10,276 nt of DNA from the NCBI GenBank assembly GCA_036620675.1, contig JAZHEE010000062.1. One strand, written 5' to 3'. A program made the translations under genes and the position numbers. The DNA comes from Jejubacter sp036620675 (GTDB lineage: Bacteria > Pseudomonadota > Gammaproteobacteria > Enterobacterales > Enterobacteriaceae). This document shows, one piece after another, positions 1-6,593 of the stretch. The notes under the pieces were generated by a model. It was not told the DNA's origin. It did not search any database and saw only the letters and a program-made list of their open reading frames with translations. Within the stretch, counting starts at the first letter, position 1, and the number at the start of each line of letters is the position of its first letter.

Positions 1-77
1 ACCACGGGAATATATACGCAGGAAGTTATCGCAATCATAAGAGAGCAAAAACGTCTGGATATATAGGGTCAAATCCA
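1..77 (+). mobile_element. Right end of an IS2-like (IS3 family) element, left copy
   Basis: Bases 1-77 are an exact reverse complement of 9625-9701, the terminal part of the IS2-like element at the right of the window. The outer end of the repeat, read on the minus strand, starts TGGATTTGACCCTATATATC, close to the terminal inverted repeat of IS2 as I remember it. The element body lies to the left, outside the window, so only its right terminus is seen. The junction with island DNA is 77/78. IS2-type elements duplicate about 5 bp of target, but both ends of one copy would be needed to see that, and only one end is present here. Confidence 0.85.
2..40 (+). CDS. 3' end of IS2-like transposase OrfB (partial)
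   Basis: Reading from base 2 gives P-R-E-Y-I-R-R-K-L-S-Q-S then TAA at 38-40. This is identical to the last twelve residues of the transposase encoded at 9662-10276, so it is the C-terminus of the second copy's OrfB. The rest of the gene is to the left of the window. Nothing can be said about whether that copy is intact. Confidence 0.8.
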   Translation, partial: PREYIRRKLSQS

Positions 78-617
78 ATCAGAATAGTGGCGCTGGCATT
101 CCAGAATCGATTTCAGTACAGCCATCATCCGCCATAACTCAGTATTCCGCCGTATCCCCAACTTACTCATTGCCCGGCATTTATACATGCTGACGTATTT
201 GGGATGGATTCCGAGATGCTCTGCACACATTCGGCTCGATCGTCCATCAGATAACAGGTGTAACACCTGTATTTCTTTTGCACTCAGGGAGGTAGTTGGC
301 TGCCAGAAAGGCAGCGGAGGATCACCAGACAGGGCACGTTGGATATGTCGGGCCATTCCTTTCCAGGACATCCGCATATGAAAAAAACTTCCCGGGTGAA
401 TGGCATTATAGAAAAGTTTCTCTTGTGCCGATACCAACGGTTTCTCCGCAATGTATAAATACATCGCATCCTCATATTTACCAGGCAGTGGCATATTTGT
501 TTTTACTGGTCTGCTGATGTCAATAAAAATGATCGGATGATATAATTTTTCATGCCACTCCCGAATGATCTGTTCAATTCCGAGTCTCAGGAAACAATTC
601 TCAGTAATTATTCTCAT
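69..617 (-). CDS. LuxR-type HTH transcriptional regulator, 3' end altered by IS insertion
   Basis: A 182-residue protein with a C-terminal LuxR/GerE-type helix-turn-helix at about residues 110-165 (LSAKEIQVLHLLSDGRSS, then a recognition-helix segment around HPKYVSMYKCRAMSKLGI). The N-terminal 100 residues look like a shortened, degenerate receiver-like domain without a clear phospho-acceptor set. This build is shared with enterobacterial regulators of surface structures such as FimW/EcpR/YjjQ/BglJ types, but I cannot assign it to one. It lies directly downstream of the autotransporter on the same strand, beyond a terminator, so it is probably transcribed separately and may control that gene. 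The IS junction falls at 77/78. The last two residues (W-I) and the TGA at 69-71 come from IS sequence, so the native C-terminus was probably a little different. The ATG at 615-617 has only a weak GAG-type ribosome site and sits inside a Fur-box-like sequence. Confidence 0.75.
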   Translation of the reverse strand: MRIITENCFLRLGIEQIIREWHEKLYHPIIFIDISRPVKTNMPLPGKYEDAMYLYIAEKPLVSAQEKLFYNAIHPGSFFHMRMSWKGMARHIQRALSGDPPLPFWQPTTSLSAKEIQVLHLLSDGRSSRMCAEHLGIHPKYVSMYKCRAMSKLGIRRNTELWRMMAVLKSILECQRHYSDWI

Positions 618-621
618 TATA
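603..621 (-). promoter_or_regulatory. Fur-box-like sequence over the regulator start codon
   Basis: On the minus strand these 19 bases read TATAATGAGAATAATTACT. They match the classical Fur consensus GATAATGATAATCATTATC at 14 of 19 positions. The site covers the ATG of the LuxR-type gene and is flanked by a dyad (AGTAAT at 603-608, ATTACT at 621-626). Its 14-base core recurs exactly upstream of the autotransporter at 5203-5216. The local AT-richness lowers the weight of the match. Confidence 0.35.
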
Positions 622-689
622 TTACTCTGTAAGGAAATAATGTGCAGTTCTTTCCAGCACCCTGTTTCAGGAATGTTCTGCCAGACATA

Positions 690-720
690 AGAAAGAGGAC
701 GGGGTCGTTTATGACCCCGC
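690..720 (-). terminator. Intrinsic terminator after the autotransporter
   Basis: A 7-bp GC-rich stem (CGGGGTC at 700-706 with GACCCCG at 713-719) closes a 6-nt loop. On the minus strand it is followed by a T-rich run (TCCTCTTTCTT). It begins about 8 bases after the autotransporter stop and lies between that gene and the LuxR-type gene, so the two are probably not one simple operon. Confidence 0.75.
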
Positions 721-727
721 CTTTACA

Positions 728-3700
728 TCAGAAGTTATATTTTATACCCAGCATCGCCGTGCTGTTGCTGTATCCTTTATCACCCACCTGGACGCCAACA
801 TTCCCCCACATGTTCAAACGACTATTCAACTGACCTTCCACACCCACTTTCACTTCCCCCAGATTGCGGGCACCGGCCTGACGGATCGTGATACCATCCA
901 TAGTGGCCCCAAAATTGCGGGTATTGTGTATCCAGTTTGCTTCAACGAAGGGCTCAAAGGTACGCTCCCTGTCTTCATCTGCCTGATGACGACCCTTCAG
1001 GAAAGTTCGTACTCCCAGGCGGGTCATGACATTGCCATCTCCCTCGCCCTTCACGCGTGTACCGTTCTCCTCACGGTGTTCATCCGACTTCACGCCCATC
1101 CAGATAGCCTGAGCCTGAGGCTGGATAAACCAGTCGGTGTGGGTTCCCTGGCTGCCAGTATAGCTGCCTGCCTTCCAGGTGTACCCGGTTTCCAGTGAGG
1201 CTGTCAGTCCTTTCGATTTATAGGACTCTGAGGCCTGACCTTCTCCGTTGACGTGATTGTCAAACCAGCTGTACTGCATCCAGGTGTCGACATACAGACC
1301 GGTTTTTTCGGCATCGTTGGCAAACCAGGTACCGTACATTCCCGCGCTGTAGCCATCAACGCTACCGTGCGAGCCGTAACCGGTGTGGGAGGATGAAGTG
1401 TTGCTTTTACTGTTGCCGTAGCCGACCATTAATCCCAGGTGCCCACGGGCCAGCCCATCGTCGGACCACTGTGCGATGTCCCCACCCAGTTGAGCTACAT
1501 AACCATTACTCTGTGTGGAGAGCTGGCCGCTACGATCGTGCCATCGGTTATGGTTGCCCACCTGACGTAGCCACAGGCTGGTGACGCGTTTCTCTCCGGT
1601 CAGTGCATCCACATACTGGGTTTCACCCAGACGATCATGCAGGGTGGTGACGAACATTGTGTTAGCCGCAGCAAGGTTTGCTGTGTAGCTGGCCCCCTCA
1701 GGACGGACGCTGGGGGCAGGTTCAGGGGTCGGGTCCGGGGTCGGGTCCGGGTCAGGGGTCGGATCCGGAGTTGTGCCGTTATTGGTCAGATACCAGTTCC
1801 CGCTATTATCCCCCTGACCACGTACCAGCGAGTAATCATAGGCTCCAGCTACGATACGACCTTCCTGTATAAAGGTACCGTCCGAGGCACCCGCCACATT
1901 GATAAGCTCTATACCGTTTAACGCCTCATCACCCGTGCCACCGGCATTGGTAACGCTGACGCCGGTATTGCCGCTCGTGCTGCCAGTCACCACCATTTTA
2001 TCGGTCAAAGAGTCATCTGCACCGAGTACAGTATTGAAGCGCAGGTGACCATTGTCACCCGTGTAATCACCGTTTACCGTTAGCGTGGTGCCAGCAATGG
2101 CATTACCAGCGCTATCGCTGTGTCCGAGCACCACCGTACCACTGTTGGACAGGCTCCCGACCTGATATGACGTCAGCGTACTGTCCTGCTGTCCAAGATA
2201 CAGTGTACCCTGGTTACTGATATTGCCGGTTCCCAGTGCCTGGTTGGCCAGCATACGTACCGTGCCATCTGTTGCGATGGTCGTCTGTGCCGTCATATCA
2301 GGGTTATCGCTGCTGATGTCCAGCTCTCCGCTAGCGACGCTCAGCGAGCCGTTACCGGTCAGATTGCCAGCGACGGTACCGTTATTTACCGTCAGACTGC
2401 CGCCCTGGAAATCCAGCATGCTGCCTGTTTCGGTATTCAGGTTTTGCAGCGTCTGGGCATAGCCGTTCATAGCCAGCCGGGTACCGTCTGCCAGGTTCAG
2501 CAATCGGGTATTACCCAGGACATTGTTATTCCCCATCTTAAGGGTACCGGCCGTTACCCATGTTGCCCCAGTATAGTCATTGTCGCTGTCTGACAGGGAG
2601 ACATCGGTATCGGTAGCAATCCGCAGATCGCCACTGCCGGTAACTCTGGCGCTGAGGTCGGCGGCATTGTTGGTATTGCCCTCCGCGTTCAGGGTCAGGG
2701 CATTATCGCCCTGAGCCAGCAGCGTCACTTCCGTCAGGCCATAGTTGATATAGAGACCGTCTTGATTGTCTCCGCTGGTCAGACGGTAGTCATAGGTTCC
2801 GTCAGCAACGATTTCGCCATTCTGGGTTATGTGGTTCATTACAGCTGCAGAAACGGTATCTCCGTTCTGATCTATTAACCCTAGGTTTCCTGCCGACCCT
2901 GTGACGGTTCCCTGGCTTCCGGCTACTTGTACCATCGCTCCCTGCTCATCCTGCTGGAGCAGGGGAAGCGTGGTATCCGGATGTACGGGGGCGTTTTCAA
3001 ACGCCGTGCCGTCAGTTATCTGTACCTGGCCGCTTCCGGTCAAATCAAGATTGTCCGTTGTTTCAACGAAGCGATCGCTGACAGAAGTGCCGGGAGAGAC
3101 GTCACCGAATACCAGTGTGCCGCCATTAAACCCCAGGCCGCCAATATTCTGCGTTCCGTTACCGACGGTTGTTATGTTGCCGCCTTCAATGTGAACCGTC
3201 GCATTTGTCAGCGCTGAAGTATTATCTCCCTCTAACGCGAAGGTATTATTATCCAGGAAAACATTGCCTGCGAACTCACTACCGACGCCGGAGGTAAAGT
3301 TAAAGACACCGTTCTGGTTGTCGGCAAGAAAATCGCCAGTTCCTGTCAGTTTATTATTAAAGTCGTAATCTCCGCTCGTTCCTGCAATAAACTGCCCGCC
3401 AGACGCAATATCGATGCTACCGGAGCCAAATCCTCTGGATGATGATGTGGCACTGGTATTCTCTGACGCCTTACCCGATACATACCAGTTTCCAGTATAC
3501 CCGCTGTTATCACCCACAATTTGGGCATCGCCGGTAACATTTGTTGCGCCACTACCACTCAGTGTATTTGAAAAACCAGAACCATCCGTATAGGCGATAT
3601 CAAGTCCCTGCGTACTGTCAGATGCGTTAGTATTTATCATAACGCTGCCGCTTCCCAGTGCATTATGATCTGCGATGGACAACAATCCGCCACTGATGAG

Positions 3701-5029
3701 CGTCCCCTCAGAATATTCAGAAGCAGAAGCCAGAGTGGTATGGCCTGACTGTTGTTCAACGCTTCCATTCCCGTTAACGGGAACATCGAAAACGTATCCA
3801 TCTGTACCAGGTTGCGTTGGCTGATTATTATTAAATATGACCTTATTATTTCCCTCTCCGTTCATCATGATCTCACCGGCGTTGATATCTGCCGGCGCAC
3901 CATATTTTGAATCCCCGATATACAGGTTTATTGCCCCACCGCTAACGCTTTGCAGGTTGATATTATCGGTAGCTGTTATTTTTGCACCGTGTCCAAAGAT
4001 AACAGTCGTGGTGTTTCCGGAGGCCGTAGAGGAGATGTTAAAGTTACCTCCTGTGGTGACGCCCGCGCCTCCGGCATTAATAATTTGCAGCCCCGTATTT
4101 CCGGCGTTGTTACCAAGAATATTGACATCACCGGCCACATTAACAACAGCGGAGTAGATACCTGCATCTGTGCTTACGCTATTAATATCAGGAGACAGCG
4201 TAACGTTATTCGTGAGCGTTAAGTCACCGCCGACTGTTATTCCCCGGGTATCGCTTTCATTACTGACCAGAAAGGAGCCATTCGACGTATCGAGATATAA
4301 ATCTTTTCCGACTGTTAGCTGTGAATCACCGGCCAGCAAGAAAGATCCGGTACTGCCGTTTACCACCTTCATGCTACCTGTGACGGTGATATCAGCCCCT
4401 GGTTCTGACTCACCAGGCCGATCTACCCAGATGTCATTATTATCGGCAGTCAGGGTTATATTCGATGCGTTCAGCTCAGTTGCCTTTGTTGCAGAGCCAA
4501 ACATCCAGAGATGCATATCCGTCGCACCGGAGGAAGTCTTAATATCCCCGACGGTTAAAACGCCACCGGAGCTGGGTGACTGTTCAGACGTCAGACCGCC
4601 GAGTTGCGCTCCTCCAATTTGCAGCATGCTGTTTTTCCCCATCAACAGCCCACCTGTCGCGTTAAGGTCACCTCCATTAATCCATAATGAAGTATTCGCA
4701 TCCACGGGCGGGGCCATATTCAGGGCGGTGCCATCCGCTGCCGGGGCTACCTGAACATCACTTCCCACCTCTACTGTTGCCGTCGCCTGCCACTGTAAGC
4801 CATCACTGACAGACGTTGGGGATGTATAATTCGTATAGTTATTAATGGGTTGCGCCCCAGCTTCTCCCGCACCGAATAACAGAGCCGGAATAATGAAGCT
4901 GTGGCTAATAATAAACTGGCGGGATATTTTTGACAGTAACAAGCAAGTAGGCTTTTTCTGATGAGAATATGGTTCTCTGATATTGGCTGCTCCTGAAGGA
5001 TCCCAGGCAATACGATATAGCCTGTTCAT
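728..5029 (-). CDS. Large type V autotransporter adhesin (AIDA-I/pertactin-like)
   Basis: From the ATG at 5027-5029 this is 1433 residues; an in-frame ATG at 5087-5089 would add 20. (Residue numbers below use the longer form.) M21 begins MNRLYRIAWDPS, the hallmark of the extended signal peptide region of large autotransporters. A hydrophobic core (about 59-75) follows, with a likely cleavage after AGA at 79. Residues 80 to about 1105 form a Gly/Asn/Ser/Thr-rich passenger with repeated beta-helix units of the passenger-associated transport type (for example G-S-G-D-L ... N-D-Y-T-G-A-T-W-V ... G-T-L-K). A Pro-Asp/Glu linker occupies 1107-1126. A C-terminal 12-strand type barrel domain (about 1165-1453) ends in G-I-K-Y-N-F with the terminal Phe expected for Bam-dependent outer-membrane insertion. 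The product should be a surface-displayed adhesin or self-association protein. The extended upstream start has a better ribosome site (AGAGAG) than M21, so the true start is unsettled. The reading frame is intact. A FimB-type recombinase and a candidate invertible promoter lie upstream. Confidence 0.93.
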   Translation of the reverse strand: MNRLYRIAWDPSGAANIREPYSHQKKPTCLLLSKISRQFIISHSFIIPALLFGAGEAGAQPINNYTNYTSPTSVSDGLQWQATATVEVGSDVQVAPAADGTALNMAPPVDANTSLWINGGDLNATGGLLMGKNSMLQIGGAQLGGLTSEQSPSSGGVLTVGDIKTSSGATDMHLWMFGSATKATELNASNITLTADNNDIWVDRPGESEPGADITVTGSMKVVNGSTGSFLLAGDSQLTVGKDLYLDTSNGSFLVSNESDTRGITVGGDLTLTNNVTLSPDINSVSTDAGIYSAVVNVAGDVNILGNNAGNTGLQIINAGGAGVTTGGNFNISSTASGNTTTVIFGHGAKITATDNINLQSVSGGAINLYIGDSKYGAPADINAGEIMMNGEGNNKVIFNNNQPTQPGTDGYVFDVPVNGNGSVEQQSGHTTLASASEYSEGTLISGGLLSIADHNALGSGSVMINTNASDSTQGLDIAYTDGSGFSNTLSGSGATNVTGDAQIVGDNSGYTGNWYVSGKASENTSATSSSRGFGSGSIDIASGGQFIAGTSGDYDFNNKLTGTGDFLADNQNGVFNFTSGVGSEFAGNVFLDNNTFALEGDNTSALTNATVHIEGGNITTVGNGTQNIGGLGFNGGTLVFGDVSPGTSVSDRFVETTDNLDLTGSGQVQITDGTAFENAPVHPDTTLPLLQQDEQGAMVQVAGSQGTVTGSAGNLGLIDQNGDTVSAAVMNHITQNGEIVADGTYDYRLTSGDNQDGLYINYGLTEVTLLAQGDNALTLNAEGNTNNAADLSARVTGSGDLRIATDTDVSLSDSDNDYTGATWVTAGTLKMGNNNVLGNTRLLNLADGTRLAMNGYAQTLQNLNTETGSMLDFQGGSLTVNNGTVAGNLTGNGSLSVASGELDISSDNPDMTAQTTIATDGTVRMLANQALGTGNISNQGTLYLGQQDSTLTSYQVGSLSNSGTVVLGHSDSAGNAIAGTTLTVNGDYTGDNGHLRFNTVLGADDSLTDKMVVTGSTSGNTGVSVTNAGGTGDEALNGIELINVAGASDGTFIQEGRIVAGAYDYSLVRGQGDNSGNWYLTNNGTTPDPTPDPDPTPDPTPEPAPSVRPEGASYTANLAAANTMFVTTLHDRLGETQYVDALTGEKRVTSLWLRQVGNHNRWHDRSGQLSTQSNGYVAQLGGDIAQWSDDGLARGHLGLMVGYGNSKSNTSSSHTGYGSHGSVDGYSAGMYGTWFANDAEKTGLYVDTWMQYSWFDNHVNGEGQASESYKSKGLTASLETGYTWKAGSYTGSQGTHTDWFIQPQAQAIWMGVKSDEHREENGTRVKGEGDGNVMTRLGVRTFLKGRHQADEDRERTFEPFVEANWIHNTRNFGATMDGITIRQAGARNLGEVKVGVEGQLNSRLNMWGNVGVQVGDKGYSNSTAMLGIKYNF
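1712..1771 (-). repeat. Pro-Asp repeat encoding the passenger-barrel linker
   Basis: Short GGTCGGGTCCGG-like units repeat on the plus strand and encode the 20-residue linker of T-P-D-P / D-P units at residues 1107-1126 of the autotransporter. Such tracts are common between passenger and barrel and can change length by slippage of whole units without breaking the frame. Confidence 0.7.
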
Positions 5030-5167
5030 ACTTACTAACACAGCCAACAACGCTGGCCGAATTCTTCTGCCAGGAAGATGATGCATCATACGGAACTCTC
5101 TTTGTTACGTTCCCATATCGGGATACAGATAGCCTGTAAAATCCATAAAAGATCTGACGAACAATAA

Positions 5168-5195
5168 GTTCTATCCCGAACTCTTTTAAGGTCAA
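5168..5195 (-). promoter_or_regulatory. Weak fixed promoter candidate for the autotransporter
   Basis: On the minus strand TTGACC (5190-5195) is followed by a 16-bp spacer and TAGAAC (5168-5173). The -35 matches the sigma70 consensus at 5/6 and the -10 at 4/6. It lies about 80 bp upstream of the ATG at 5089, outside the candidate invertible segment. It could give a basal level of expression, or may not be used at all. Confidence 0.25.
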
Positions 5196-5198
5196 CCA

Positions 5199-5217
5199 CA
5201 GGATGAGAATAATTACC
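5199..5217 (+). promoter_or_regulatory. Fur-box-like sequence upstream of the autotransporter
   Basis: This 19-base stretch (CAGGATGAGAATAATTACC) matches the Fur consensus at 13 of 19 positions. It contains the same 14-base core ATGAGAATAATTAC found over the start of the LuxR-type gene at 604-617. It lies just upstream of the fixed promoter candidate and would be in the leader of a transcript coming from the inverted switch promoter. Confidence 0.3.
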
Positions 5218-5239
5218 ATCTCTCCTGACAGAGAGATGG
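5216..5239. repeat. Perfect 9-bp hairpin/operator in the autotransporter upstream region
   Basis: CCATCTCTC (5216-5224) and GAGAGATGG (5231-5239) are perfect inverted arms around a 6-nt loop. Neither side carries a clear T-run, so it is not a good intrinsic terminator. It sits 10 bp outside the left inverted repeat of the candidate switch. It could be an operator, or a leader RNA hairpin when the switch promoter faces left. Confidence 0.45.
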
Positions 5240-5249
5240 GATCTTACTT

Positions 5250-5268
5250 TTTGTACCAGAATGTCAAA
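5250..5268 (+). repeat. Left inverted repeat of the candidate phase switch
   Basis: The core TTTGTACCA (5250-5258) is the exact reverse complement of TGGTACAAA at 5497-5505. Extending inward gives 15 of 19 matching positions. The 9-bp core length equals that of the E. coli fimS repeats (TTGGGGCCA), with 6 of 9 bases shared. Confidence 0.5.
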
Positions 5269-5457
5269 TTTCCAGAGGCGATTGCTTATGATTAACCAAT
5301 TGAAATTTAAATAAAAAACAGATGAAGAGCAGAGAGGGTATTGAACAGCCTAGACTATAAGCCGCCTATTTGTGAATAGTTGCATTTAATATGTATATTT
5401 TATATGTTTTCTTAGAAAATAAGTAGTTAGCTATTTTATTTCTTGTCAGGCTATTTC

Positions 5458-5486
5458 TTGACAGGTTCTGGGGGGAATCCTAGGAT
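5458..5486 (+). promoter_or_regulatory. Strong sigma70-like promoter inside the candidate switch
   Basis: A perfect TTGACA (5458-5463) is followed by a 17-bp spacer and TAGGAT (5481-5486, 4/6 to TATAAT), with an expected start near 5493 in the right repeat. It points toward the 3' end of the recombinase gene, where there is no plus-strand gene, so in this orientation it has no obvious target except antisense to the recombinase. The -10 is embedded in a perfect 12-bp palindrome AATCCTAGGATT (5476-5487), a possible operator. Confidence 0.6.
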
Positions 5487-5513
5487 TATGTCAGTTTGGT
5501 ACAAACTGACATA
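5487..5513. repeat. 12-bp dyad forming the right recombination site
   Basis: TATGTCAGTTTG (5487-5498) and CAAACTGACATA (5502-5513) are perfect inverted arms around the 3-base centre GTA. The inner part includes TGGTACAAA (5497-5505), the right-hand inverted repeat of the candidate switch. Two facing half-sites around a short spacer fit a tyrosine-recombinase core site. There is no T-run on either strand, so a terminator is less likely. Confidence 0.6.
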
Positions 5514-5640
5514 TTTACACCTTCACTATCATTCAGATTCATCATACAAAACATCAGAAAAACTGCACATTCCCTCAATCTCGACCTTAGTTAGGATAAA
5601 TCCGATAAATATCCGGCAACATCCAGGTTTATTGTGTGGC

Positions 5641-6258
5641 TCACAAACCCAATGTCGACGACAAGACGGGTTGCATACTATTTTTCTGTTCTGTATTACG
5701 CCCACCCAACTGTTCTTCCCAGACGTTGATAAACCGCTGTGAATTCGCAGCCGTGTAGATCACCGTATGCTGGATATTTTTATGGCCCAGATAATCCTGG
5801 ATCAGGCGGGTATCCGCTCCCCGATCCGCCAGCGCATAACCACAGGCATGGCGGAGAGTATGTGGATGAGGGACAATTGAAATACCAGCGTTTTTCCCGT
5901 ATTGGGTGAACATATAGTGAACCTGTTGGCGGGTAAGTGGCCCTCCTTTACGAGAAGGGAACAGCCATTCACTGTCACTATGGGACCACGTTTTTCGCTC
6001 TTCCAGCCATGCTATCAGGCAGGGTAACTCAGCCGATATCAGGGGATGGATCGTGGAGAAACCATTCTTGCTGCGCTGGATATAAATTGTTCGGCCTTTC
6101 AGATCTAGCTGCTGTAGCTGTAGCCGGCACAATTCTGATACCCGGAGTCCATGAATAAAACACATGGTGATCATACAAACATTTCGTTTTGCATTGAGCC
6201 CTTGTCCTGCAGCCTGCACTAGTTGTCCAACTTCACCCTGGGTCAGATATTTTCTCAT
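5641..6258 (-). CDS. FimB/FimE-type tyrosine recombinase
   Basis: A 205-residue protein of the size of FimB (200) and FimE (198), built almost entirely of the catalytic domain, as in that family. Catalytic residues are visible: Arg39 in HGLRVSE, Lys64 in SKNGF, His133 and Arg136 in HPHTLRHACG, His159 in YLGHKN and nucleophile Tyr168 in IYTAANSQRF. The RLIQDYLGH block and SRKGGPLTRQQ are typical of Fim switch recombinases rather than phage integrases. The ATG at 6256-6258 was chosen because AGGAG lies 10 bases upstream and the protein then begins MRKYLTQGEV like FimB; a longer frame to 6315 lacks such support. It is on the same strand as the autotransporter and separated from it by the 550-bp region holding the candidate invertible promoter, so its likely job is inverting that segment. 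In the present orientation the switch promoter would make antisense RNA to its 3' end, as an orientation-dependent control. Whether it inverts both ways (FimB-like) or mainly to OFF (FimE-like) cannot be told. Confidence 0.92.
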   Translation of the reverse strand: MRKYLTQGEVGQLVQAAGQGLNAKRNVCMITMCFIHGLRVSELCRLQLQQLDLKGRTIYIQRSKNGFSTIHPLISAELPCLIAWLEERKTWSHSDSEWLFPSRKGGPLTRQQVHYMFTQYGKNAGISIVPHPHTLRHACGYALADRGADTRLIQDYLGHKNIQHTVIYTAANSQRFINVWEEQLGGRNTEQKNSMQPVLSSTLGL

Positions 6259-6293
6259 GGTTATTGATCTCCTGTATTGCAATATAAAGAGAG

Positions 6294-6308
6294 GTAGTAC
6301 AATACTAC
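6294..6308. repeat. Dyad in the recombinase promoter region
   Basis: GTAGTA and TACTAC flank a 3-base centre CAA, about 35 bp upstream of the recombinase ATG. The arm-3-arm geometry resembles the dyad at 5487-5513, although the sequence differs. It may be an operator for the recombinase gene. No convincing sigma70 -35/-10 pair stands out nearby, although TATATT lies just downstream on the minus strand. Confidence 0.35.
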
Positions 6309-6422
6309 AAATCAACGAGTTATGATCTTATCTAGTATGTATTACAAGGGCAGTTTGAATATGGTCCTAAACCAATCCATTACAGGTTGAGGCGGCTAAG
6401 TAATGCGCTAAACGTACAATAA

Positions 6423-6593
6423 GTTCCGATACCTAAATTTCCCCCTAATCGTTTGCTATACCAGGACTACGGGGATGCGGAGTGGATTTACTTCATCGGC
6501 ACCGGCTACCTGATACGGCTGAATGCCTGGCAGTCCAACTATAGGGCAGGATCGTCTACCGGGGCGGGGTCAGTCCATAGAGAGTCTTGCTAA
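6423..6593 (+). pseudogene. Coding-like fragment without a start, unrecognised
   Basis: After a TAA at 6420-6422 the frame is open for 56 codons to TAA at 6591-6593. It reads V-P-I-P-K-F-P-P-N-R-L-L-Y-Q-D-Y-G-D-A-E-W, then IYFIGTGYLIRLNAWQ. It has no ATG but its composition looks translated (balanced residues, Trp/Tyr-rich core). It overlaps the next ORF in another frame. One explanation is that this is the 5' part of the same gene, put out of frame by an indel between about 6523 and 6590. I do not recognise the family. Confidence 0.3.

Larger units (their letters stand above)
5250..5505. other. Candidate invertible promoter element (fimS-like), OFF orientation
   Basis: An AT-rich 256-bp segment bounded by inverted repeats lies between a large surface-protein gene and a FimB-type recombinase gene. 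This arrangement parallels fimS in E. coli. A strong promoter just inside the right repeat points rightward, away from the autotransporter. Inversion maps base x to 10755-x, placing the -10 at about 5269-5274 and the -35 at about 5292-5297 on the minus strand, so a start near 5262 would read into the autotransporter. A near-consensus IHF site (one mismatch) at 5293-5305 lies inside; IHF sites are also a feature of fimS. Inversion itself is inferred and cannot be seen in a single sequence. Confidence 0.5.

Noticed and set aside
4170..4754. Plus-strand frame of 194 codons inside the autotransporter gene, and similar frames at 2223-2462, 2901-3217 and 3837-4222
   Set aside because: They are antisense to the intact, clearly assigned autotransporter passenger. 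Long opposing frames are expected there from its Gly/Asn/Thr-rich codons. Their translations are Pro/Ser/Val-rich without motifs.
5118..5179. TCGGGATA (5118-5125) and TATCCCGA (5172-5179) as switch repeats
   Set aside because: Only 8 bp exact, no extended similarity, and the enclosed 46 bp would invert the leader rather than the strong promoter. Such a match is expected by chance in this region.
4905..5219. Minus-strand frame of 104 codons overlapping the autotransporter start
   Set aside because: It shares DNA with the autotransporter signal region in another frame, has no ribosome site or recognisable domain, and its sequence is explained by the overlapping gene and its leader.
5487..5513. 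The 12-bp dyad as an intrinsic terminator of the recombinase gene
   Set aside because: The stem is AT-rich, there is no T-run on either strand, and it lies 128 bp past the stop codon. Its overlap with the inverted repeat favours a recombination site.
5470..6445. GGGGGAA near 5471 and TTCCCCC near 6439 as distant inverted repeats flanking the recombinase
   Set aside because: Only about 7 bases match and they enclose the recombinase gene itself; no structural support.
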